DNA from: Lytechinus variegatus
Taxonomy: Eukaryota > Echinodermata > Echinoidea > Temnopleuroida > Toxopneustidae
Length of the DNA: 64,000 nt
NCBI RefSeq assembly: GCF_018143015.1
Contig: NC_054741.1
Location: forward strand, 39,212,510 to 39,276,509
Direction: 5' to 3'
Under the pieces are notes generated by a model that was not told where the DNA came from, did not search any database, and saw nothing but the letters and a program-made list of their open reading frames with translations. The position numbers and the translations under genes are program-made. Within the stretch, counting starts at the first letter, position 1, and each line of letters begins with the position of its first letter. Below are positions 31,338-42,800 of the stretch, piece after piece.

Positions 31338-34300
31338 TGGACATATCAATGACAATTCCTTGCATATCTAAAAGCATGATTGCAAAAAAATCCTTTAACC
31401 TTTTTATGAATTTAATTAATGAGAAATTAGACCTGCATATACCGTTAAAAAAAGATAAGCGTAATACAAACGAAACGATTTCTAAGTCACCATGGATATC
31501 GCCATCTATATTACGTTCGATTAATAGAAAAAAATAACTTATTTTATAAATTCAAAATGAAAGGTACAGAACAATAAAAAATAGAATACACATCTTATAA
31601 GAATACACTTACTAAATAAATAAAATATTACGCATTGAAAAGAAAAATTACTTTGCGAGGCAGTTGGCTCTAAACACGACATGCAAAACACATGGAAGGT
31701 TCTAAAACCGACCATGAATCTATCCAATAATAAATCAAGTATTTCCAAAATTAGATTTAATAATGTTATTGTTGATGATGGTGACAACCTTTCAAATATT
31801 TTTAATAACCATTTCTCTTCCATTGGCGCAAATCTGGCTAAAGATATTCCTCCCGCGACGAAAAGTTTTTCGGACTATCTCGGCCCGCCTAACCCAAATT
31901 CAATATTTTTTGCTCCAACATATAATCAAGAAGTTATTGATATTGTATCTGGTTTGAAAAATAAAAAAAGCCCTGGCTTTGATGAAATTAATAATTTTAT
32001 TTTAAAATCCGTAATAAATTCTATTGTTTCCCCGCTGGTGCATATATTCAACCTTTCCTTAGAAAATGGTACAGTTCCAAATCAAATGAAGATAGCCAAG
32101 GTAATTCCTTTATTTAAAAAAGTTGATAAGTTGGATGTTGGTAATTACCCACCTATCTCTCTTTTGTCCACATTTTCTAAGATCCTTGAAAGAATAGTAT
32201 ACGTTAGAACCGAAAACTTTTTGTCAATGCATAATATTTTATCTGATGATCAATTTGGGTTTCGCGAAAAGCACAACACCACTCATGCCCTGATGAATTT
32301 TGTCAACAAAGTAGTTGTGGGTATTTTCCTGGACTACTCCAAGGCCTTCGATACCATCAATCATGAAATCCTACTTTCAAAAATGTTTCACTACGGTGTG
32401 CGAGGGAAGTCCTTGGAGTGGTTCAGGAGCTATACTTATTCAACAGACAACATTACGTGTTTGTTAAAGATCACAACTCCAATTTGAAATATGTTAACTG
32501 TGGAGTCCCTCAGGGTAGCTTATTTGGCCCGCTTCTTTTCACAATTTATATAAATGATTTCTGTAGATAATCCCAAATCTTGTCCCTTATCTGGTTTGCA
32601 GATGATTCGACCTCATTTTTTTTCTCATCAGAATCCACAAACTTTATAGTTGATGTTATCAATTCTGAACTTATTAATGTTACTGAATGGATAAGAGCCA
32701 ATCGATTATCTTTGAACCTTAACGAAACAAAATACATGTTATTTAGTAATTCCATAGAAAAGTTACCGATGAACATTATGTTTGATAATACCCCATTAGA
32801 AATGGTACCTTACACCAAATTTCTTGGAATAACAGTTGACAGTAAACTTTCTTTGAAAAATCATATTGAAAATATATCCAAAATAATTTCACGAAATATA
32901 AGTATCATTAATAGGCTAAAATTTTGCATTCCCTCCACATCATTAATCATGCTCTACTCATCCTTAATCTTGCCTTATTTAAACTACGGGATTCTTACTA
33001 GGGGTGATACCCATCAATATTTATTAGATAAATTGTTACTTTTGCAAAAGAAAGCACTTTGTACTATTTATAGTACATGTTTCCGTTCTCATATGGACCC
33101 ACTTTTTCTAGAAAGTAAACTGTTGAAAGTCAAAGACCTGTATTTACTATAGTTAGGGCACTTCATGTACAGTTATAATAATAATGCACTTCCCCATATT
33201 TTTGATGCCATGTTCCCAAAAAATCAATTTTATCATAACTACCCCACGAGGCACTCTGACGAACTTCATATTCCACTTTACAGAACTTTACTGGCCAAAA
33301 ATACATTCCTCTTCAACGGTCCTAAATTCTGGAACTCACTAGCTAATAATGTTAAAGACATGTGTCTCCTTAAATTCATTCAAACGTAAACTCAAACTTA
33401 TCCTGCTTAATTCCTCTAATTCTTCGAAACGGAACTAACACTTAATTTTCTTGATTATAATCCTTACATTTTTCACTTTTATTGTTTTATCTTATTTCAT
33501 CTGATATTGTCCAGTTATATCATCTTTTGTTATTTCACCAGATCAAGCTGGTTCGTGGTCAGCCCTTTCCCATTCTTAGTTTTCCTCCTTTTTAAAATAT
33601 AGTTATCTTGTCTTGTCCTGTCTCTTGTTTTGTCTTGACTCTTGTCTTCTATGTCTTGTCATCCCCTCTTTCTGTTGTTTTTTCTCTGTCTTGCGCAATA
33701 TATCCTTTACAACGAAGACTCTTTGTGTGAAAAGCTTTGCATTTGTTCAGTAATTATGTTTGCATCAATATGATTTCTTTTGTTCTCTCTTTCTTTCCTG
33801 TAATATATACATGTACGCATATGAGAATAAGTCGACTATATTTTCTTCATTTCCAAGGGGGATCCACACTTTAAAAGATTTGCTTTTTAGTGGACCCCCC
33901 TCATTTCCATTTATGCTCTATATTATACTTTTATTTTACGAAGTAAGAATGCCCTTCTGTAAAATTGTACTTGATTTGTATTACTTTATATTACTTTGTA
34001 TTATGTTTTGAATGGAAATGAAATAAAAAGAATTGAAATTTAAAAAAAAAAATTTCAAATTCTAACATTTCTTTTAATTAGAGAGGATACTACCACAAAC
34101 CCCTATGATGATACGTCACAAACAATAATGCTCACTCAAACATGCATGAACAAATCCAAATTTTGTGTGGAATGACTTAATGATGGATATAGTAATAATA
34201 AAAGAGCATTAGCACCACAAAAAGCACCAAAAAAAACTTCGCCCAACATTTACACAATCTGAAAAACGACTCCTTTGACTTAAAAAAAATCGTCGTTTTC

Positions 34301-34489
34301 AATTTAATCTTTTAATCCTCATGCATGACTCAGCCGATCAATCTCATTTTTACAAACATGACAAAGGTGATGCTTAATTAGTATTTAAAAACACCTACGA
34401 AATATATTAAAATCATTCCTTTCGAAAGTTCAGCATTTTGATATGGAGGCGTACCCTTTTGTTGAGTATAGATGGGCTATGTTCGGTGC

Positions 34490-34940
34490 TTAATTAAATT
34501 AACGGTTAAAAGGCAAACGTCGTGGTAACTTTATATATTGTTTAGCTTCGATTTATAATAACGGTAAAGGGATAAACGTTGTCATTACTCATAACGTGAT
34601 ATAATTATTATTGATTAGCTATTTGTGTTTTATCTTACCGTTGCGGCTAAATTCAAGAGCAACGTTGTGATAAAGTTATAATTTAGTAAACTTTTGTGCT
34701 TACGTTAACATTAAATTAAAAGAGGAATGTTGAGCTTATGTTATATTTGGATTAGATTTTGTGCTCAAGTTATACGGTTCAAAGACGAACGCCGTGGTAA
34801 CGCTGCATTGATTAGTTATGGCGCTTGATTAAAAAGACAAAGGTTGTGATAATGTTATTGATCAACATTGGTGGTTTAGTTTTAATACGGTTAAGAGACA
34901 AACGTTGTAGTGAAGTTACATGTTAGTTAACGTTGCTGAT
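34490..34940. repeat. Degenerate tandem repeat, about seven units of 57-88 bp
   Basis: A recurring core resembling CGGTTAAAAGACAAACGTTG, followed by TGGTAAC or TGATAAAGTTA, appears at about 34502, 34562, 34650, 34715, 34775, 34833 and 34890. The units are diverged and non-coding. Confidence 0.6.
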
Positions 34941-34960
34941 TAATTCAACAGTTGAAGATA

Positions 34961-34961
<1 letters not shown>

Positions 34962-35014
<53 letters not shown>

Positions 35015-35107
35015 TGGTGTGTGTGTGTGTGTGTAAAGTTATACATGTACAACAGCGTTTGGCAACTCTTTTTATTTAAATACAATTGTTCTCTTCATCC
35101 ATTTCTT

Positions 35108-35184
<77 letters not shown>
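34962..35184. repeat. TA and TG microsatellites
   Basis: A (TA)n then (TG)n tract at 34962-35033 and a pure (TA)n tract of about 75 bp at 35110-35184, followed by diverged TATG/CACA sequence to about 35250. Confidence 0.95.
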
Positions 35185-35190
<6 letters not shown>

Positions 35191-35259
35191 CATATATATG
35201 TATGTATGTATACACACACACATATATACAGTATATACATGTATATATAAGTATATAAG

Positions 35260-36639
35260 CACAATGTCGAGATTTTCATGCTTTCTAACAAATTTATTCA
35301 ATTGCCAGCGTTCACAATTTTCGACGATTTTACACGACAGAATTACATCTGTATCTACTGAAGATCAAGTTTTGGGTACAGGTGTATTATCTCTATACAT
35401 TCCGATCTTCAGTAGATTAAGTATTTGAATTCATTCATATTCATGAAATATGATTGGTTCGTCGCCTTGGTCACATGAAAGTGGTATACATCCCTCCCCT
35501 TCTCTCTCTCTCCCCTCTCTTGCTGATGGAAACATTTCATACCCATAGCACGGAGGGTCAGCATACATGTATGTATACACACGGCCATAATGGAATGTGT
35601 GCTGTTGAATCCAATGCGTTACATTCTGTGTGTATATCGTGGCGCCTTGAATAACCTACCAGGACCAGTGCACGTATACGGTATACTAATAGGCTACAAC
35701 GTACATTTTATTTGCGGTGTTATTGATATCAACCTACTAGTGTTCTAGTATAGTAGTAGCAGCCATTTTTGTACTAAAGTATTTACGCTGATCTGTGAAT
35801 CATAATTCAGTCATATTCCATCTGCATCGAATTAAATATCAATATCGGATCTTTGTGTTGACTAAGAACCCTAAAGGGATCTAATTCCAGGCGAGGGTAA
35901 GGTAAGATAGTCGTATTTATACGTGTCTTTAATACGACATCCAGGTTGATGATAATTATCCTGTTAATTTCCACTAAATATTTTCTTTGGTTATATCGGT
36001 GGTCGTCTGTTCGACTGGTCTTACTGTATGCTTTCCAAATCAATGTGGAATACAAGCTCTCCATCTTGAATTTAACATAAATTCCATGAGCAGTATATTT
36101 CATTTGATTGGTTTTCTTCTGCATTCATATTATTCGAATGATACATTTTTTCATTACAAAACAAACATGAGATATTGATTACTGTTTTTGGCATGAATCA
36201 TAGAAAACAACAATATTAGAAATTTCAATTCTAAACAATTCTGGATCTACTACCAAATTATAACATTCATAATATGCATGAGGATTGTAACCATAAGCAG
36301 ATTGCTTGAAAGAAATAAAACAGAATACACAGCAGCACGGCCTAAGTTATATCCTTCATCATTCTGTTTGCATCACGGGAGCATGCATGATTCACGTAGA
36401 ACCGCGCTCATTTTATAGAATCTTCAACTGTTATTTGTAAAATCACAATGCTTATATGGCCTTGCCCCTAATACACGTACATTCACAATATTTTCCTATA
36501 CTATAAACCCATCTTTGTATCTTCCGTACAACATCTTCTTCTCGGTAAAGAGGGATAGAGATTCTTTTATTAGAAATTTTGTTTCCAATGGCTTTAACAA
36601 TAAGTATATGTTACTAAGTTGCAAAAAATATTGGAATAA
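35260..36639. other. No gene seen
   Basis: Intergenic sequence of mixed composition. I see no splice-consistent exon. The last few hundred bases may belong to the 5' part of the LINE fragment that follows. Confidence 0.4.
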
Positions 36640-37580
36640 TATATCGTCTAAGTTTTTACTTGCCTAAAACTGTATTACGTACATTGTATTGCTCTTTAAT
36701 CCTGCCATATTTTTATTACTGTAATTTAGTCTGGGCTGACACATATCAAACCCATCTTAAAAAATTATGTTCCCTTCAAAATAAAATTGTACGTATTATT
36801 TCTCCAGACGTCAGTATACCACCAGCAAATACCACGAATTTGTTTCATTCCCTAAAATTGTTGAAACTAGAAGACATCAACAAACTTCAACAATGTCATT
36901 TTCTCTACAGATGTTTAAATTCTCAAATTCCACAAAAATTTCGTGATTCATTTACACATGTTTCCAACATACATCATTTTGATACCCGTTCAAATAATCA
37001 AATATTCATTCCCAAACATAGAAAAATAATCTTCCAACACAACATTCGTTATACTGGCCCCAAAATATGGAATGAAATTCCGGATTACATAAAAAAATCT
37101 TTGTCGACAATCAGCTTTAAATATAAAATGAAAAAATTGCTTCTGTCGTTATATATATAAATATTTCCCTTACGTTTCCTTTGACTTCTAACATGAACCA
37201 TGGACAAATTGTTGTTGCGGCATTTATACTTTGCCCCCACTGATATTTTGTTGAGCATTCTATTTTATTTCGTAATTCATGCCCGCCTCCCCGCTCACGT
37301 CTCCCTCTCTTGTTCACTTTCCTTTTCTTTGTTTTCTTTTTCTTTTCCCTGCCCTTTTTCTTGGTATTGTGTATTGTATTGTATTTTTGTCTATAGGCGT
37401 ATCCCGCCACAAGCCTCAGCTTTTAGGGTATACGCCTTCTTCCTTAAACCTAATATGTACATATTTATATATATATATTTTTTTATATAACAAATTGATT
37501 TATGTATGAATTTATGTTATGAAAAATGTACTGAAATGGAAGAAAATAAATGTTTTATTTGAATTGAATTGAATTGAATA
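36640..37580 (+). pseudogene. 3' end of a second CR1/L2-like LINE
   Basis: One frame (36660-37160) encodes the RT C-terminal region: YCSLILPYFYYCNLVWADTY, LQNKIVRIIS, FDTRSNNQIF and NIRYTGPKIWNEIP, ending with its own stop. A 3' UTR follows, then AAATAAATG and the repeated tail TTGAATTGAATTGAAT at about 37559-37578. A short tandem 3' end is typical of CR1/L2-type elements. 5' truncated, hence non-functional. Confidence 0.85.
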
Positions 37581-37774
37581 CACAAAGATGAAAAAGTACA
37601 ATATATCATAACAATATTGAAAACTTAACATGAGTAAACAAAATAGATTATTAACTTTCTGCAATTACTTTAATACCCATAATGCGTGTGGATGATGGCA
37701 AAAGGTATGTATGCAGCTATAACACCCCCCCCCCAAAAAAAAAATATATATTAATCATTAAATTGCAAACACAA

Positions 37775-38082
37775 TGGCCCGTATTCTGAAATCAGGTTTA
37801 ACTTAGACCACGGTCTAACTCTGTGCTAACATTATGGGGAGCCAAAAGTTCACAAATTCTCTTTGCGTTGTAAATTTCTCATGTTTACTATTTTGTTTCC
37901 TTTTGCTTTCATAATGAAGAAAAATACTTCAGTATCATTTCCAGATGATTATGAAGAATTTGGATGTCAGTTAATAAATTGAATGTGTACTGTAAGGGAT
38001 TAGTGCTCCAATTTGCTATCCGTAGATAAACCACAACTTTAAACCAGGGTTTAATTTAAACACGAGTTCAGAATATGGGCCA
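37775..38082. mobile_element. MITE with ATGGCCCGTATTCTGAA ends
   Basis: The left end GGCCCGTATTCTGAAATCAG and the right end GAGTTCAGAATATGGGCCA are inverted. The arms also share GGTTTAACTTAGACCACGG against TTTAAACCAGGGTTTAA. It is 308 bp and non-coding. Confidence 0.82.
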
Positions 38083-38149
38083 ATAAATGTAGAAGTAATA
38101 GTAATATAGTAATAACACTTGTACAAACAATGGTGAAAGTAAGCTAGAT

Positions 38150-38276
38150 AGAAGTGAAACAGAGGAAGAGAAATAAGAAATGAATAAAGAAGAACTAAGG
38201 AAGAAGAAGGAGATCAAAGAGGAGAGAAGAAATAGGAGGAAGAAAAATAAGGAGAAAGAAGAAGGAAGAATATGAT
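38150..38276. repeat. Purine-rich (GAAGAA/GGA) tract
   Basis: About 125 bp of nearly pure A/G on the plus strand, the kind of sequence that can form triplex DNA. Confidence 0.8.
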
Positions 38277-38309
38277 CATCGTGTACATCTGGGTTGTCGG
38301 AATAAATTA

Positions 38310-38800
38310 AGGAGTCCCGATAACCCCGTGAAAGACGAGTGTGGGGTTGTATTCAAGAACGGTTAGTACAATCATTAGGGAATGAGAACTATCTGCCACA
38401 TGGTCAGGACTTTAGTGCCTGGACTGAGGACAGTTCTTTTCCTATCACCCTTTGTGAAACTCGTCGAGTGCGATCTATTCTCCTATTTTGCTCACTAGAC
38501 TGCCAAAATATCATCAGGTTGAATATTTTTACACTTTTGGTGATCGACTTATAGAACAGTTTCAAGATAGTTTTGTCGAAATGAAAGCTTCTTAGTTTTC
38601 GCAAGAAAAACATCTTTTGATTTGTTTTCTTTTGAATAGTCGGACAGTTCTCCTTCCAAGAGAGCTTATCATCAATGACAGTTCCCGGTTAATTGTATTC
38701 ATGTACCTGCCCCGGGTACCTGCTCAATGATATCTCCGTGAATGTGGAGTGGTTCATGAATATCACCCTTCCGAAAATCAATTCTAATCATCAAGCATAA
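38310..38800 (-). pseudogene. Non-LTR retrotransposon RT C-terminal fragment
   Basis: Read on the minus strand, the frame gives VIDDKLSWKENCPTIQKK, then MFFLRKLRSFHFDKTILKLF and FNLMIFWQSS, then RRVSQRVIGKELSS. These follow the layout of the thumb/C-terminal segment after the RT of LINEs (DDKLSW, FLRKLR, FYKS). Stops and frame changes upstream show decay. Confidence 0.75.
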
Positions 38801-38912
38801 GCAACAAATTTGTAGCGAATCCCTAATCCGTACTCGATAGATGTGTGACAAATAATACAAACCATGATCCTAACTATCAACTGGGAGTGGTAAATGATGA
38901 CCCTGACACATT

Positions 38913-39080
38913 GGCGGCGGAAGCCAAAAGTTTTAGGAGGGGACAACACCCACAATTTTTTGACAAGCAAAAAAAAAAAAAAAAAAAGGTAATCAGCAAC
39001 AAATTTAGGGGGGGGACCGTCCCCCCCTCCTCAAATTTAGGGGGGACACGTCCCCCCCCCCCCCCCCCGCTTCCGCCGCC
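38913..39080. mobile_element. MITE with GGCGGCGGAAGC ends
   Basis: A perfect 12-bp inverted repeat (38913-38924 and 39069-39080), imperfectly extendable outward, bounds an A run and two G/C-run segments (CCGTCCCCCC, CACGTCCCCC). Confidence 0.7.
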
Positions 39081-39434
39081 TATGCCCTGACAAGTTCGAG
39101 TATGAAAGAAAGAGAGAGAGAGAGAGGGGGGCGGTGTGGCTGGTTGCTCAATTCGAAATATAGAAAGAGAAAGGTGATTTGTGAAGCCAAAACGGATGTC
39201 CCTCTCCATTCCCTCAATTTATTTTGAGGGTCAGCACACTAAAAGATTTGCTTCGTTCATGGAGCTATCTGTGTTAATAGCTCCATGCTTTGTTTCATTT
39301 TTTTTGTTCTCCTTATCTTCACCATTATAGATCCTCTGTCGTACACCGTTTATCATAATTATTGTGGGCATATATTGGTCCTTAATAGGGACCACCCAAC
39401 AATTCACCCGTCCAAAAGTAATGGGAAATAACAA

Positions 39435-39702
39435 CGTCAGTGGCGTAATGAGACAAGACACATTTGACGGGGGGGGGGGGGGGATGGCGAATTTGGGCAA
39501 AATATCTAACATGCTATGAGAAGGCGAAGCGAGTAAGCAAAAAAAAAAACACATTTAAATACCCCCACTTTGTGATAGATTTGTACATAATATTAAAAAA
39601 AATAATATTTCATATCACCATTTTCCAACCCTTCTTTTCATTTTCTCTTCCTTTCCTAGTCGTTATTGTTTAGGGGTCCATCGTTCCAATATACGTCAGT
39701 GA
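39435..39702. mobile_element. Possible small DNA element immediately upstream of the SRCR gene
   Basis: CAGTGGCGTAATG at the left and the inverse of CATATAC-like TATACGTCAGTGA at the right match at roughly 9 of 13 positions, with a G run near the left end as in related elements here. The right edge is only a few bases before the ATG at 39707. Weak ends, so tentative. Confidence 0.35.
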
Positions 39703-39706
39703 ATAT

Positions 39707-39818
39707 ATGCAGATATTCAAGGTACCATTAGGAATGGGCAGTTGGTCGAAAGTTACCTTACAAGCTGTGATCGTCATTTCGTTTATCTTAACCTTCATCG
39801 ATTTGGTGCTCGCTCAAC
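39707..39818 (+). CDS. SRCR gene exon 1 (signal peptide)
   Basis: Starts MQIFKVPLGMGSW and ends LVLAQ plus one base at the donor gtaagt. Its phase fits the SRCR exon exactly, which supports the join across 1.5 kb. Confidence 0.78.
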
Positions 39819-42800
39819 GTAAGTGATATTCAAATACATTTTCTGTTTTTGTTGAGGTATAACTCACGTATGAACACGGCAAAACAGCCTTCTGCTGCAT
39901 CAATCATGTCAATGCCAAGCTGGTATTAACTAACTTCATATGAAACATTTAGCGTGTGGGTTAATCAGTCTTTGTAACTGATACATAGACGACAAAAATT
40001 ACACTCGGGCCTTTTTTTTATTATAAAAGTGGAGATAAGGACAGAGCTTGGATTTGAACTCACAACCTTTCAATCATGAGTCTAATGATCTATAACCACT
40101 GGTAGGTGTGAGGTAAGGAAAATAATGTTAGATGTTCCGTAAATGTTTTGAATACCCTAACAGTGAATTTCCTGTCGAAATCATATCTTTAGGAGCCACT
40201 GCCCTACATGCCAAAGCTTGAATTAAGAATCTGCTTAAATGCACCACTTCTTGATCAATAAATGTGTTTATGAAAATTATTTTGGTATATCTAGTTACCA
40301 TTTTAATCACGTGCAATTGGCGCTGAATAAGCTTTTTTTCAAATCACAATCAAAATTATTGAATTGAATACGCAGTATTCTATTCTCATTATATTTCCTA
40401 TCCAAGATTGAACCTTAACCCGGTGGCGACACCAGGATTTTTCAACTGGGGGGGGGGGGGGCAAAAAGGAAAAGTTTGGCCCATTTAAAAAAAATCAAGC
40501 GCGAGCTAATTTTTTTAAATAGGCCTTATTGATTTGAAAAGGGACCTGTTTAAACTTTTTGCAGTGATTCGTTAAGATCATATCTCACCAAATAAATAAT
40601 GTGAGCGCAAAGCGAAGCTGAAGATTTGTAATATTTTGAGATGATAACTGGATGCTGTGAGTACTTTTTGTAACCATGAACAGGATGGGTATCTAATTAA
40701 ACAATTTATGCGAACGTGTAGCGCAAGCAGAAAAAAATATATATTCAGCTATTTTTTGTTGTAAAATGATGAATATGCAGGAACACAAAAACAGTGGAAA
40801 ATCGAATCGCGAGAAAAATAACTTCCGCATATTGGCGTGACCACTAGATTTTTGTGCCCGCGAAGCGCGGGCTGAATTTTATATAATGCCCTGAAAAATG
40901 TATAAGTGACTAATACTAATGGGAGCAAACAGTGACTGGATGAGAAAATTTTCAAAGTTTGAAGAGTGAAAAATGCTGTTTTGTAGCTCTTTAGAGCTTA
41001 AGTAGGATGCTTTATAATTATGACAGCATTTATACTTTTTTTCAGTTTTAAAATTTCTGGGAGAGGGGGGGGGGCTGCGACAACGATCTTGACTGATTGT
41101 CATTGGGTTGCCATTGCCCCCACCTCATTTGGTGCCGCCACTGCCCTTTCCAACTTCTGTTGAAATATCTTGTGGAATTAGGGTTCTCTACCTGCGTGTG
41201 GATCGTCTGTCCTAATTTCTGACGGTAACATTCTTTGAAATGCCCGAGCCTATTAACATTCCTTTTCTTTATCTGTCCCTCTCTCATTCTCTCCTATCTT
41301 CACCTCTACGTCAAACCTTGATTTTTTTTTCTTCCCAGATGAAGGTGACCTGCATCTCATGCATGGAACTTCTTCAAGGAACGGTAGACTGGAAGTTTAC
41401 CTGAACGATGAATGGGTGACGATCTTCGACGGTGGTGGATTCAGCTTACCAGAAGCCGTGGTGGCGTGCAGACAGATGGGTTTTAGTTCTGGATCGGTTG
41501 CAGTCTACCACAATGGGATGTTTGGGCGTGGTACATCAAGTGCGAGACTCAAGGAGATACATTGTGAAGGAAGAGAGATGAGCCTCATGGAATGCTCATA
41601 TAGTGTGTGTAGTGGAATGGACTGCAACAATGATGATGATATTGGAATATCTTGCGGTAACAGTAAGTTACGTTTGCTGCCATATGAAGTATATGAAGCG
41701 TTAACAAAAGTATATAAATACACAGTGGTATATACTTTTTAAAAATACTCCATTTCAATCGAGTTTCCCTTATACATTCTTAAAACAGATCAGTAAAAAT
41801 AGACCAGTGGTCAACCGCGTAGCTAGGATTTCATTTCGGAGGGGGCGGTAAATGCACGCGAAGCGTGCCAACACTTACAGAGCGCGCGAAGCGCGCTTGG
41901 GTGCAGGGAGGGGGAGTTTCCCCCTCCCGCGCGAAGCTTTTAGTGTTTCATGAATTCAAATGAAAAGGAGCCGTTTCTCTTGTCTCTAGTACCTCCAATT
42001 CGGTTGACTATATTGCGATTTTGTTTTCAAAAGTGATTGTGAACGCACAAAAGAGGTATACAATGGAGGAAATTAAAATGATAATAACTCCACGCGAAGC
42101 GCGGAAGCTAAAGTGTTTAATCAATTTTTCTTACCATAAAAAGGGTCCCGAGAAAAGGGTATTCTCAAAGATATATTGAAACTTTCTTTGGAAAGATCGG
42201 ATTTGATTACAAACAATTTAGCAACAGTGCATATTTTTAACTCGTAAAACAGAGGAGAAGATTGGTAGAGGAAGATATTCCTCCCCGCGCAGAGCAATGA
42301 AACTCTGAAATTTCAAAGGGCGGACGTTTCATCAAATGTAGATATCTCTAATACCCAATCGGCTCTAATTCAATTGATTTTCTAAGATTATTGAACTTCA
42401 TTACAAGGAAAATAGTGCGCAAAAAGTTGAAACTTCTGTGATTTATTAAAATGATCTATCTATATAAAAAGGATGCCTAATTTTTTTGACTTACCCTGAA
42501 GCGCTTCATTTTGAATAAAAAGACTTATATAAAAAAAGTGTCATTCAAAATTTCAAACTGAGGGCGCAAAACAGGACAGTAGATATATATATATATAACA
42601 TGACATTAAAACTTAATTGTTTCAAGTTAAAACATTAACATTTTAACATGGTGAGAAAAGGAATATATATGAATTTCAAATGTAAACTTAAAATTAATCT
42701 GCTCAAATTTTTTTAACAACTTATAATCACGAAGGGATAAATACAGAACAGAATCCGGGTACAACAGCAAAAATCTAAATTACGGAAATAAACTTATAAT

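Larger units (their letters stand above)
29199..34050 (+). pseudogene. Degenerate CR1/Jockey-like non-LTR retrotransposon, split by an insertion
   Basis: Endonuclease remnants lie in several frames: LTETWIS near 29510, GGGVAFYISHDY (29600), VVYRPPNSN (29740) and GDFNIDLL (29838). A DNA element interrupts at 29961-31337. The reverse transcriptase resumes with [15 protein letters not shown] (31970), IPLFKKVDK and [14 protein letters not shown], then [17 protein letters not shown] (32330). A frameshift precedes QGSLFGPLLF, followed by WFADDS (32590) and the C-terminal FLGITVDSKLS block. Stop codons and at least three frame changes rule out function. The 3' tail at 34020-34050 is GAAATAAAAAGAATTGAAAT followed by an A run. 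Confidence 0.85.

Noticed and set aside
31681-33152. Domesticated reverse transcriptase gene
   Set aside because: A frameshift lies between the YSKAFD and FADD motifs, the endonuclease is split by an insertion and stops occur upstream; it is a decayed LINE.
34952-35428. 158-codon frame rich in Ile-Tyr
   Set aside because: Translation of TA and TG microsatellites.
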